Below are positions 7,032 through 14,087 of a stretch of 24,525 nt of DNA, piece by piece (positions within the stretch are counted from its first letter, which is position 1; every line of letters begins with the position of its first letter). This DNA is from JBDTGE01 sp050742975 (GTDB lineage Bacteria; Actinomycetota; Actinomycetes; Mycobacteriales; Jatrophihabitantaceae). The translations under genes and the position numbers were made by a program. The notes beneath the pieces were generated by a model. It was given only the letters and a program-made list of their open reading frames with translations. It was not told the origin of the DNA and ran no database searches. The stretch covers positions 1 through 24,525 of the forward strand of contig JBOGDQ010000312.1 of assembly GCA_050742975.1 (NCBI GenBank), read 5' to 3'.

Positions 7032-7624
7032 CAGCCCGGCGCCTGCCGCACCAGCTGGCCGATCTGCCGTGCATAGACCGCGCCGGCCCACAGGTACAGG
7101 CCCGTTCCCCAGATCGTGAACGCCCAGCCGATCGGGCGCGCAATGTCAGGAACGGTGCCGCGGTAGGCCCCGATCAGCAGTAGCGGGAACGCATAGAGCA
7201 GGCAGAACGTGGCCGCCTTGCCCAGGTAGTGGACGGCCGGCGGACCCCAGCCGTGCCGCTTGAGCACCCAGAGACCACCGGCCAGGATCACATCGCGGCC
7301 GACGATCACCACGGCCAGCCACCACGGGATGATGTGCCGCAACACCAGGCCGAGCAGCGCCGCCAGGATGTACAGCCGGTCGGCGAGCGGATCGAGCAGA
7401 GCGCCCAGGGCGCTCATCTGATTGAGCCGGCGAGCCAGCACGCCGTCGGCCCAGTCCGTGAAGCCGGAGACCATCAGCACGGCCAGCGCCCAGCCGTCCG
7501 CGTGCGGCCCGAGCAGCAGCCAGAGGAACAGCGGGACGCCGAGCAGGCGCAGCACGCTGAGCAGGTTCGGGATCGTCCAGATCCGATCCGTCGTCAGGTC
7601 CTGTGCACCGGGCGCTGCCGTCAC
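7031..7624 (-). CDS. CDP-alcohol phosphatidyltransferase family protein (PgsA2 type)
   Basis: This polytopic membrane enzyme of about 197 residues transfers a phosphatidyl group from CDP-diacylglycerol to an alcohol acceptor. The full catalytic signature Dx2DGx2ARx8Gx3Dx3D is present (Asp57, Asp60, Gly61, Arg65, Gly74, Asp78, Asp82). About five or six hydrophobic segments surround it. The GTG at 7624 has a perfect AGGAGG seven bases upstream, so I prefer it to a longer start 23 codons earlier. Position next to DUF881-sbp-DUF881 matches Rv1822, annotated as pgsA2. The true acceptor (glycerol phosphate, phosphatidylglycerol or another) cannot be read from the sequence, so phosphatidylglycerophosphate or cardiolipin synthase are both possible. 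Confidence 0.9.
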   Translation of the reverse strand: MTAAPGAQDLTTDRIWTIPNLLSVLRLLGVPLFLWLLLGPHADGWALAVLMVSGFTDWADGVLARRLNQMSALGALLDPLADRLYILAALLGLVLRHIIPWWLAVVIVGRDVILAGGLWVLKRHGWGPPAVHYLGKAATFCLLYAFPLLLIGAYRGTVPDIARPIGWAFTIWGTGLYLWAGAVYARQIGQLVRQAPG

Positions 7625-7763
7625 GCTGCTGCCTCCTGGTGGGTGACCGGCCAAGAACAGGCTCCCGAGATAAGCCCTCGCAAGACAAGCCACAGTGCCG
7701 ACGCGGACCCGGCCGGCGGACTCACCACCGGAGCGCCGAACCCGGTGCTACGACCCTAGCTTC

Positions 7764-7840
<77 letters not shown>

Positions 7841-7864
7841 CCGTGCAGAACTTTATCGCAGCCC

Positions 7865-7913
7865 GCGTCCTCGATAGGACGCACCGCCGCTTGGTGACCT
7901 GCGCTGCGGTCAC
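7865..7913. terminator. Tandem hairpins between der and tRNA-Pro
   Basis: Two perfect stem-loops follow the der stop. GTGACC/GGTCAC (6 bp, 8-nt loop) spans 7894-7913. GCGTCCT/AGGACGC (7 bp, loop CGAT) spans 7865-7882. Neither is followed by a run of T on the minus strand. They may act as a GC-rich terminator for der or as a processing structure ahead of the tRNA; which is not clear. Confidence 0.45.
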
Positions 7914-7926
7914 TCCACGACCTGCG

Positions 7927-9369
7927 CTAGCGAGAGGGCGCACCGCGCTTTTCCCGCACGCGCACCGAAATCTCGATCGGTGTGCCCGCGAAGTCGAAGT
8001 CCTCACGCAGCCGGCGCTCGATGAAGCGCCGGTAGCCGGCCTCCAGGAACCCGGTCGTGAACAGGACGAACCGCGGCGGACGCGTGTCGGCCTGCGTCGC
8101 GAACAGCACTCGCGGCGCCTTACCCCCACGCGGAGGCGGCGGGGTCTGCCCGACGACCTCGGCGAGCCAGCCGTTCAGACGTCCGGTCGAGATGCGCCGA
8201 TCCCACGACGCCAGGCTGGCCCGCAGATGCCCGGCAAGCTTGTCGACAGCTCGGCCGGTCTTGGCCGAGACATTGATCCGCGGCGCCCACGCCACCCGCG
8301 CCAGATCCCGGCTGATCTCCCGATCGAGCAGGTCGCGGCGGTCCTCGTCGACCAGGTCCCACTTGTTGAACGCGATCACCAGGGCACGACCGGCCTCGAC
8401 CACCTCGGCGATGACCCGCTGGTCCTGCTCCGAGAGTCGTTCCGCGGCGTCGAGCAGCACGACGGCCACCTCGGCCGCCTCGATCGCCGCAGCCGTCCGC
8501 AGGCTCGCGTAGTACTCCATGCCGCTGGCCTGACGTACTCGGCGACGCAGGCCCGCGGTATCGACGAATCGCCACACCTCGCCGCCCAGCTCGACCAGGC
8601 TGTCCACCGGATCGATGGTGGTGCCGGCGACCTCGTCAACCACCGACCGTTGCTCGCCGGTGAGCCGGTTGAGCAGGCTGGACTTGCCGACGTTCGGACG
8701 GCCGATGAGCGCCACCCGGCGCGGTCCGCCCTCGACGTCCTGGTCGGCCGGCGCGTCGGGCAGCGCCGCCAGGACCGCATCGAGCAGGTCGCCGCTCCCC
8801 CGTCCGTGCAGGCCGCTGACCGGATACGGCTGACCCAGTCCGAGCGACCACAGCTCCGCGGTCTCCGGCTCGGCGCGCTCGTCGTCGATCTTTGTCACTG
8901 CAAGCACAACCGGTCGGCCCGAGCGCCTCAAGGTCCGCGCGACGGTGAGATCCGTATCGGTGGCACCGGTCCGCCCGTCGACCACGAACAGGACGAGATC
9001 GGCGCTCACCACGGCCCGTTCGGCCTGCTCGGACACCATCGCCTGCAGGCCCCGTGCGTCAAGCTCCCAGCCGCCCGTATCGACCAGGGTGAATCGTCGG
9101 CCGTTCCACAGCGCGTCGTAGGCCACGCGGTCTCGGGTGACGCCGGGTACGTCCTGCACGACTGCTTCGCGCCGGCCCAGGACGCGGTTCACCAGCGTGG
9201 ACTTGCCGACGTTCGGCCGGCCCACCACCGCGACGACCGGAGCGACGGCCACTCGCTGCGGGCGCTCACCGGCTGGCTCCCCGGGCGTCGCCTCACCGCC
9301 GGGCACTCTCGAGCCGGCCGCCTCAGGTGCCACATCCGCCGCGTCGCCTGGGAAACGCGAGTCAGCCAT
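7927..9369 (-). CDS. der: Ribosome-assembly GTPase Der (EngA)
   Basis: This protein of about 480 residues has two consecutive GTPase domains and a C-terminal KH-like domain, and is required for 50S subunit maturation. Domain 1 shows GRPNVGKS (about residues 50-57), GVTRD and DTGGW. Domain 2 shows GRPNVGKS (about 223-230), GTTIDPVD, DTAGLRR and NKWD. The KH part ends with FVLFTTGFLEAGYRRFIERRL (seen in two pieces). The G4 motif of domain 1 reads TKID rather than the usual NKxD. I chose the ATG at 9369, which overlaps the cmk stop by 8 bp and has GGGGAA just upstream. A GTG at 9381 would add four residues. A 40-residue flexible N-terminal extension, common in actinobacteria, precedes the first domain. 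Confidence 0.97.
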   Translation of the reverse strand: MADSRFPGDAADVAPEAAGSRVPGGEATPGEPAGERPQRVAVAPVVAVVGRPNVGKSTLVNRVLGRREAVVQDVPGVTRDRVAYDALWNGRRFTLVDTGGWELDARGLQAMVSEQAERAVVSADLVLFVVDGRTGATDTDLTVARTLRRSGRPVVLAVTKIDDERAEPETAELWSLGLGQPYPVSGLHGRGSGDLLDAVLAALPDAPADQDVEGGPRRVALIGRPNVGKSSLLNRLTGEQRSVVDEVAGTTIDPVDSLVELGGEVWRFVDTAGLRRRVRQASGMEYYASLRTAAAIEAAEVAVVLLDAAERLSEQDQRVIAEVVEAGRALVIAFNKWDLVDEDRRDLLDREISRDLARVAWAPRINVSAKTGRAVDKLAGHLRASLASWDRRISTGRLNGWLAEVVGQTPPPPRGGKAPRVLFATQADTRPPRFVLFTTGFLEAGYRRFIERRLREDFDFAGTPIEISVRVREKRGAPSR

Positions 9370-10078
9370 TGGTTTCCCCACTCGTCGTTATGTCGATAAG
9401 CCGCTGAACCACTTCATCGATACCCATCCGAGTGGTGTCGAGTTCGACCGCATCGCCGGCCTTGGCCAGCGGACTGGCAGCGCGGCTGCTGTCGAGCTGA
9501 TCGCGTCGATCGATGTCGGCCGCGACCGCCGCAAGATCCTGCCGGGCGCCGAGCTCACCGGCTCGTCGCCGGGCGCGCGTCTGTGCATCGGCCGTGAGAT
9601 AGACCTTGGGGCGCGCGGTCGGCCACACCACCGAGCCGATGTCCCGACCCTCGACCACCACCCCCCCGTCCGCGATGAGCTCGCGTTGCTGATCGACGAG
9701 TTGGGCGCGCACAGCCGGTACCGCGGACACCGCGCTGACCGCGGCGGTTACCTCGCTGCCGCGAATCTCGGCCGAAACGTCCTCGCCGGCGATCCACACG
9801 CCCGGCGCCTCTGGATCGGTGGACACCTCGATCTTGGCGCCTTCGACCGTGCCGACGATGCCGACGACGTCATCCAGGGCAACGCGCGCCCGCAGCACGG
9901 CCAGGGTCGCAGCGCGGTACATGGCGCCCGTGTCCAGATAGCGAGTGCCCAGGCTTGCGGCCAGGCGCCGTGCGACGGTCGACTTACCGGTTCCGGACGG
10001 TCCGTCCAGCGCGACGACGCCATCGAAGTGCGCTGGCGTCGGTTCGTCCCGCGGGGCGGGCTCGGTGCGGTCGCTCAC
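9362..10078 (-). CDS. cmk: Cytidylate (CMP/dCMP) kinase
   Basis: This 238-residue cytoplasmic kinase phosphorylates CMP and dCMP with ATP. It has the P-loop GPSGTGKST (residues 26-34), followed by YLDTGAMYRAATLAVLR, the CMP-site segment VVVEGRDIGSVVWPTA, the lid ADAQTRARRRAGELG and RDQLDSSRAASPL. The GTG at 10078 has GAGGAG eight bases upstream. The coupling with der is the standard cmk-der pair, with an 8-bp overlap. The last codons (VVQRLIDITTSG) overlap a short patch of the 8-nt periodic sequence described for the rluB-aroH gap. Confidence 0.97.
   Translation of the reverse strand: MSDRTEPAPRDEPTPAHFDGVVALDGPSGTGKSTVARRLAASLGTRYLDTGAMYRAATLAVLRARVALDDVVGIVGTVEGAKIEVSTDPEAPGVWIAGEDVSAEIRGSEVTAAVSAVSAVPAVRAQLVDQQRELIADGGVVVEGRDIGSVVWPTARPKVYLTADAQTRARRRAGELGARQDLAAVAADIDRRDQLDSSRAASPLAKAGDAVELDTTRMGIDEVVQRLIDITTSGETNG
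9385..9424. repeat. Short patch of the 8-nt periodic repeat inside the 3' end of cmk
   Basis: Five consecutive octamers in one phase, TCGTTATG, TCGATAAG, CCGCTGAA, CCACTTCA and TCGATACC, all have C at position 2 and T at position 5. They therefore fit the consensus of the array at 10815-10966. They lie within the coding sequence for the Cmk C-terminus, so coding constraint could explain part of the likeness. Confidence 0.4.
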
Positions 10079-10426
10079 CAGAGCGGCTCCTCACGTGCTG
10101 GCGCCCGCCGAGCGTTCGGACGAGGCCGCGGCCCGGCCGGTGTTGGCGGCGGGTCGCCGTTGTTGAACGGCCAGGTCGAGGATACGGACTCGTGCCCGGA
10201 AAGACGCAGGTCGGGACCGCCGGTCGTTGATCAGCAAGTCAGAGAACAGCTCGACGTGAACTGAAGAACGAGGGAAGTCAACACATTCCGGCTCAACCTA
10301 TCGATGATCTCAAGCTGATCACGACCACCCACGGCGGCCCCGCGCTGATCAGTCGGGCCGGCCAGCTCGTCCTCAGATTCCTTCAAGTCGCAGGTCAGTT
10401 ATGTCAGATTCGATGGTTTCCGACCG
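10079..10426. other. Non-coding gap between aroH and cmk, position of tyrA in relatives
   Basis: No frame on either strand gives a recognisable protein over these 348 bases. In several actinobacteria a prephenate dehydrogenase gene (tyrA) lies between aroH and cmk. I found no dinucleotide-binding motif or other trace of it. The stretch is less GC-rich than the genes around it, contains three TGATCA sites, and has a TATCGATG at 10299-10306 resembling the octamer repeat. A TTGACT lies on the minus strand without a matching -10 box. Confidence 0.6.
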
Positions 10427-10789
10427 TTACCGGGGCAGGTCGCTGCGCAGGGCCGACGCGCCCGCCAGATATACGTGCCGAATCTCTTGCCGCCGACGCG
10501 TGGTCTCCACGTGTGCGAGCAATCGGAGTACCCGAGGCATCGCACCGGGCACTGCGATCTCGGTGGCGCACAGCAGGGGTACGTCAACCAGTCCGAGCAG
10601 GCGTGCCGCGTAGGCCGGGAACTCAGCCGTCAGATCCGGCGTGGCCGTGAAGACGATGCTGATCAGGTCGGCCGGATCGATGTCGTTGCGCTCGAGGACC
10701 GCGCTGACCAGCGCGGAAGCCCCGGCCAGGATTGCATCGCGATCGTCTGCATCCACCTGGATCGCGCCGCGCACAGCTCGCACCGCCAA
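10427..10789 (-). CDS. aroH: Chorismate mutase, monofunctional AroH class
   Basis: This protein of about 120 residues rearranges chorismate to prephenate for phenylalanine and tyrosine synthesis. It aligns along its length with Bacillus subtilis AroH: VRAVRGA, the segment SIVFTATPDLTAEFPAYAAR, VPLLCATEI, LRLLAHVET and IRHVYL. With the TTG at 10789 as start, the catalytic residues fall almost at the Bacillus numbers: Arg7, Arg63, Cys74, Glu77, Arg89, Tyr107 and Arg115. This argues for that start, although a TTG at 10810 would add seven residues. AGAGGTGA lies upstream. The gene stands alone between two long non-coding gaps. The 3' side lacks tyrA, and the 5' side is the octamer-repeat array, so its leader is very unusual. 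Confidence 0.93.
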   Translation of the reverse strand: MAVRAVRGAIQVDADDRDAILAGASALVSAVLERNDIDPADLISIVFTATPDLTAEFPAYAARLLGLVDVPLLCATEIAVPGAMPRVLRLLAHVETTRRRQEIRHVYLAGASALRSDLPR

Positions 10790-10814
10790 CGCATCGTCAC
10801 CTCTTCTCAATTCA

Positions 10815-10966
10815 TCGGTAAATCGTTGTACCGGTAGGCAGCTATATCGTTGCAGCCTTTGAGCGGTCTATCGCTACATTCTCGTAGCGACACACCGCTG
10901 TAGAAATCTGACCGCTCACCATTACATCGCTACATCAATCAAGTTGTTTATCGATAGATCGTTGAA
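10815..10966. repeat. Degenerate tandem array with an exact 8-nt period (19 units), consensus about TCGNTRNA
   Basis: Reading the plus strand in 8-nt steps from 10815 gives 19 consecutive units with no phase slip. Position 8 is A in 17 of 19 and G in the other two. Position 5 is T in 16 and C in the other three. Position 2 is C in 15, and position 3 is G in 12. Clear units are TCGGTAAA (10815), TCGTTGTA (10823), TCGCTACA (10871 and again 10927), TCGATAGA (10951) and TCGTTGAA (10959). The block is visibly richer in A and T than the flanking genes. It lies in the 449-bp gap between rluB and aroH, ending about 26 bp before the aroH start. I do not recognise the element. It could be a decayed microsatellite, a cluster of protein-binding sites or a regulatory leader for aroH. 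Confidence 0.8.
10861..10917. other. Nested inverted repeats within the octamer array
   Basis: TCGCTAC (10871-10877) and GTAGCGA (10884-10890) form a perfect 7-bp stem with a 6-nt loop. Outside it GCGGT (10863-10867) pairs with ACCGC (10894-10898) across a symmetric 3-by-3 internal loop, giving a 36-nt hairpin. An alternative outer pair is also perfect: GAGCGGT (10861-10867) with ACCGCTC (10911-10917). The two outer pairings exclude each other, so the RNA could switch between them. There is no T-run, so a simple intrinsic terminator is unlikely. Confidence 0.55.
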
Positions 10967-11084
10967 CGTCCGACCCAGGCTGGGCGTCGACCGGTCCGGT
11001 CCATCGACCGTGATCGAGGGGCGACGATTCGACGTCCAGCCCCCAGCCCACAGGCCCGGTGGATGCAGATCCTTCAGGCCGATA

Positions 11085-11124
11085 TCGCGTCCTCGCTTTA
11101 TCGATACATCGTTAGGTCGTTACC
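11085..11124. repeat. Second patch of the 8-nt periodic repeat
   Basis: Five consecutive octamers begin with TCG: TCGCGTCC, TCGCTTTA, TCGATACA, TCGTTAGG and TCGTTACC. The sequence TTTATCGATACATCGTT (11097-11113) matches 16 of 17 bases of 10947-10963 in the first array. The phase differs from the first array, so it is a separate block. The remainder of the gap, 10967-11084 and 11125-11225, holds no gene or clear motif that I can support. Confidence 0.65.
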
Positions 11125-11238
11125 GCTATCGCCTGGCGCCGGGTCGGGCCCTGCAGCTTTGGACATCTGTGACTGAGTCGGCTAGCAAACTAACCTGTAA
11201 GACATCCTGCCGACAGATGGATGAGTCACTGAACTACT

Positions 11239-12021
11239 TTACTGTGAAGCCGCTTTATCGATAAGACGATGCAGCGCGGCGAGCTCGGGCCGGGTGAGTT
11301 CTCGGAGCGTGCCGGTCCGCTGCCCGCCGAGGCACACCGAGCCGATCGCCGTGCGGACCAGGCGCTCGACCGGATGTCCCACCTCGGCCAGCAGCCGCCG
11401 GACTATGTGGTTTCGCCCCTCGTGCAGCGTCACCTCGACGATCGAACGCGCTCCCTGCTCCTGAACCACACGGAAGGCGTCGACCAGTACCGGACCATCG
11501 TCCAGTTCCACGCCTGACCGCACCCGCCGCGTTACCGCCTTCGCGATCGGGCCCGGAACTGTGGCCAGATAGGTCTTGGCCACCCCGAACGAGGGGTGCA
11601 TCAGCCGGTGTGCGAACTCGCCGTCGTTCGTCAGCAGCAGCAGCCCCTCCGAGTCGGCGTCCAGTCGGCCCACGTGGAACAGCCGCTCCGGGCGGTCGCG
11701 CACCAGATCGGCCACGGTGGGCCGGCCCCGATCGTCCGCCATCGCGCTCAGCACGCCACGCGGCTTGTTGAGCGCCAGGTAGACCAGGTCGCTCCGTACG
11801 TTGATCCGGTCCCCGTCGACGTGGATGACCGCGCGCAACGGATCGACCCGCCGGCCCATCTCGGTCACCGGCACGCCGTCGACGGAGATTCGGCCGGCCG
11901 CGATCAACTCCTCGCAGGTGCGCCGCGACCCCACACCGGCAGCGGCGAGCACCTTCTGCAGCCGGATCCCGGTGGACTCGGATGCTGCTTCCGTCTCGGC
12001 CTCGCCTTCAGAGTTCGTCAT
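11239..12021 (-). CDS. rluB: 23S rRNA pseudouridine synthase, RluB/RsuA family
   Basis: This 260-residue RNA-modifying enzyme has an N-terminal S4 RNA-binding domain (about residues 18-66: IRLQKVLAAAGVGSRRTCEE, ISVDG). A pseudouridine synthase domain follows, with LNKPRGVLSA, the catalytic GRLDADSEGLLLLTNDG (Asp121), VAKTYLATV, HEGRNHIVRRLLAEVGHPV and LVRTAIG. This is the RsuA/RluB/RluE/RluF branch. Linkage with scpA and scpB, as in most Gram-positive bacteria, favours RluB, acting on 23S rRNA. The ATG at 12021 overlaps the scpB stop by 14 bp, so translation is probably coupled. The last codons (RLIDKAASQ) are encoded by sequence that follows the 8-nt repeat pattern (11226-11273). Confidence 0.94.
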   Translation of the reverse strand: MTNSEGEAETEAASESTGIRLQKVLAAAGVGSRRTCEELIAAGRISVDGVPVTEMGRRVDPLRAVIHVDGDRINVRSDLVYLALNKPRGVLSAMADDRGRPTVADLVRDRPERLFHVGRLDADSEGLLLLTNDGEFAHRLMHPSFGVAKTYLATVPGPIAKAVTRRVRSGVELDDGPVLVDAFRVVQEQGARSIVEVTLHEGRNHIVRRLLAEVGHPVERLVRTAIGSVCLGGQRTGTLRELTRPELAALHRLIDKAASQ

Positions 12022-12688
12022 ACTCCAGGCCAGTCAACTCGGGCAGGAGTGGAGCGAGAGACGGTAGCTCCGTCAATGAATTTAAGCCCATCCGCTCCAG
12101 GAACAGGTCGGTCGTCCGGAACAGACCGCCACCGGTGTCCGGATCCGACCCGACCTCCACGATCAACCCACGCGAGGCCAACGTGCGGACCACGCCGTCG
12201 ACGTTCACGCCACGGATCGCCGACACCCGGGCACGCGTGACCGGCTGCCGGTAGGCGATCACGGCCAAGGTCTCCAGCGCGGCCTGGGTCAGCCGGCTGC
12301 GCTGCCCGTCCTGCAGGAACAGCTCCACCTGAGGCGCGTAGGCGGCGCGGGTGAACAGCCTGATTCCGCCCGCCACGTCGCGAAGTTCAATACCAGCATT
12401 GCGCCCGTCGTAGCCGGATCGGATCATGTCAACAGCGTCCTGGACGGCGGCTGTCGACTGCTGCAGAGCGGCGGCGACGGCAGTGGCAGTCACCGGCGCC
12501 TCGACCACGAACAAGATTGCCTCGACCGACGCTGCAAGTTCGATCGGATCGGCAAAGGCTGGTGCGGCCTCACCCGTGTCGTGGGTTTCGCTCGGATCCG
12601 GTTCGGACTGCTCGGCCGTGTTCGGCCCGGAGGCCACTGTTTCGGTCGCGGAACCTGTCCCGCGATCGATTTCGTCTTCGGTGCTCAC
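12008..12688 (-). CDS. scpB: Segregation and condensation protein B
   Basis: This 226-residue protein begins with about 45 low-complexity acidic residues. It then has the tandem winged-helix ScpB core: ELAASVEAILFVVEAPVTAT, GIELRDVAGGIRLFTRAAYA, LTQAALETLAVIAYRQPVTR, IRGVNVDGVVRTLASRGLI and GGLFRTTDLFLERMGL. ScpB dimers bind ScpA and regulate the SMC condensin that compacts and separates chromosomes. The GTG at 12688 overlaps the scpA stop by 4 bp (GTGA), which supports coupled synthesis of the two subunits. It overlaps rluB on the other side. smc itself is not in the window. Confidence 0.95.
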   Translation of the reverse strand: MSTEDEIDRGTGSATETVASGPNTAEQSEPDPSETHDTGEAAPAFADPIELAASVEAILFVVEAPVTATAVAAALQQSTAAVQDAVDMIRSGYDGRNAGIELRDVAGGIRLFTRAAYAPQVELFLQDGQRSRLTQAALETLAVIAYRQPVTRARVSAIRGVNVDGVVRTLASRGLIVEVGSDPDTGGGLFRTTDLFLERMGLNSLTELPSLAPLLPELTGLEYDEL

Positions 12689-13593
12689 TCGTACTCCTCG
12701 TCCACCACGGCGCTCCTGTCCTCGCTCGTCATCCGGCCCGCTTGTGCGTCGTCCGCGCCGGTCCAGCGCACCCGCAACTCGGTGAGGGCTTCGGCTTGAT
12801 CAAAGGCCACCGACCCGTCCCTGTACAGCTCGAGCAGCCCCAGGAACCGGCCGACCACCTCCATTGTCGATGCGCAGTCGCTGACGAGCGAGCGGAACGT
12901 CGCGGCGCCGGTACGCCGGAGCCGATCGCGCAGCACCGCCATCTGCTCGCGCACGCTCACCCGCGGCGCATGGACGTGGTCGGTGATCACGACGGGCACC
13001 GGCTTCGGGCGGACTGCGACTGCGGCGAGTTCGGCCAATCGCCGCGGCGTCACCCCGATCAGCACCTCGGGCAGCAGTTCGGCGAACCGTGGTTCCAGCT
13101 CCACCGCCCGACCATGACGGCGGGCCTGGGCGCGATCCAGTTCATCGAAGTACGCCGCGGCAAGCTTGTACGCGCGGTACTGCAGCAGGCGAGCGAACAA
13201 CAGGTCACGTGCCTCCAGCAGCGCGAGGTCCTCCTCGTCCTCGACCTCGGCGGCGGGCAGCAGCCGCGCGGTTTTCAGGTCGAGCAGGGTCGCAGCGACC
13301 ACGAGGAACTCGGTCGCCTGCCCCAGATCCCACCGTCCCGAACCCGAGAGGTAGGTGATGAACTCGTCCGTCACCTGCGACAGTGCGACTTCGGTGACGT
13401 CGAGCTGGCGCCGGCTGATCAAGCTCAGCAGCAGGTCGAACGGCCCCTCGAAGTTGTCCAGGCTGACTCGGAACCCGGCACCGGCGATCCCGGGGTCGGC
13501 GCTGCCGGACGGTTCGGTCGCCAGAATCTCGATCTCGACCGCATCCTCGGCCGAGAGGCTCGTCCTGCCGCCCTCGACGGTCACGTTCGGCAA
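12685..13593 (-). CDS. scpA: Segregation and condensation protein A (kleisin)
   Basis: This protein of about 302 residues is the kleisin subunit that bridges SMC heads and carries ScpB. The conserved part starts near residue 41 with FRVSLDNFEGPFDLLLSLIS and continues with RRQLDVTEVALSQVTDEFI, ATEFLVVAATLLDLKTARLL and EARDLLFARLLQYRAYKLAA. The C-terminal winged helix includes TFRSLVSDCASTMEVVGRFL and LLELYRDG. The start is uncertain. The TTG at 13593 lies 4 nt after the stop of the upstream gene and has no good ribosome binding site, and a GTG at 13584 is also possible. Expression is probably by coupling from the upstream ribbon-helix-helix gene. Confidence 0.94.
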   Translation of the reverse strand: MPNVTVEGGRTSLSAEDAVEIEILATEPSGSADPGIAGAGFRVSLDNFEGPFDLLLSLISRRQLDVTEVALSQVTDEFITYLSGSGRWDLGQATEFLVVAATLLDLKTARLLPAAEVEDEEDLALLEARDLLFARLLQYRAYKLAAAYFDELDRAQARRHGRAVELEPRFAELLPEVLIGVTPRRLAELAAVAVRPKPVPVVITDHVHAPRVSVREQMAVLRDRLRRTGAATFRSLVSDCASTMEVVGRFLGLLELYRDGSVAFDQAEALTELRVRWTGADDAQAGRMTSEDRSAVVDEEYE

Positions 13594-13597
13594 GCAA

Positions 13598-14023
13598 TCA
13601 CGATTCGCGCAGTCTCCGGACCAGGATCGACGCGTCGCCCTTGGCCTCGAAGTCGGCGATGATCACCGCAATCGCCTCTCGCACGATCCGGCCACGATCG
13701 ATGGCGATGCCGTGCTCGGCCCGCAGGTGCAAACGGGCGGTTTCCAGGTCCAGCAACTCCTCGGGCGAGCAGTAGACCGTGATCTTCTCCTCGTGACGTT
13801 CCCGGCCGGACGGGCTGCGGTCAGCCACGGACCGCACCCGCCGAGTGGGCCGCACGGCTCGCGGGCGCGAAGACCCGTCCTGGGCCTCGTGCAGCGGCGT
13901 GGGTGCCGGCACCGCTCCGACTCCGGGGTGCGGCGCCGGCGCGGGTGCCGGTTCGGGCTCAGCGACGGCGGAGGTAGTGCGGAACAGTTCGGCGGCGCCG
14001 GGAAGGCTCGCTCTGCGGCTCAT
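13598..14023 (-). CDS. Small protein with C-terminal ribbon-helix-helix-like domain, between parA and scpA
   Basis: This 141-residue protein is not one I can name. It has a basic N-terminus (MSRRASLPGAAELFRTTS), a disordered Pro/Ala-rich and Arg-rich middle (about 20-78), and a compact C-terminus at 79-140. The C-terminus starts with the strand EKITVYCS and helix PEELLDLETARLHLR, and a helix beginning at DRGRIVREAIAVIIADF follows. That strand-helix-helix plan is what ribbon-helix-helix DNA-binding dimers look like. The ATG at 14023 is preceded only by a weak purine stretch. It lies 64 bp after parA and 4 bp before scpA. Small ribbon-helix-helix proteins with flexible basic N-termini are known partners of ParA ATPases (ParG and omega on plasmids). 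A role as the DNA-binding partner of this ParA is an inference from context. Confidence 0.85.
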   Translation of the reverse strand: MSRRASLPGAAELFRTTSAVAEPEPAPAPAPHPGVGAVPAPTPLHEAQDGSSRPRAVRPTRRVRSVADRSPSGRERHEEKITVYCSPEELLDLETARLHLRAEHGIAIDRGRIVREAIAVIIADFEAKGDASILVRRLRES

Positions 14024-14087
14024 GTAAGGACTTTCTCGAGACGGGGACAGCGGGTGATGGAGTCGGAGGCCGCTCGGCGGCGGGAGG

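Noticed and set aside
10944..11264. Plus-strand open frame of about 106 codons in the rluB-aroH gap, containing repeated phrases such as FIDRSLN and FIDTSLG
   Set aside because: The repeated phrases are the octamer repeat read in translation (three units equal eight codons). There is no ribosome binding site, and the rest is unlike a protein.
10815..11273. CRISPR array or replication origin as an explanation for the repeats
   Set aside because: Units are 8 nt without spacers, no cas genes are present, and there are no DnaA boxes or dnaA/dnaN neighbours.
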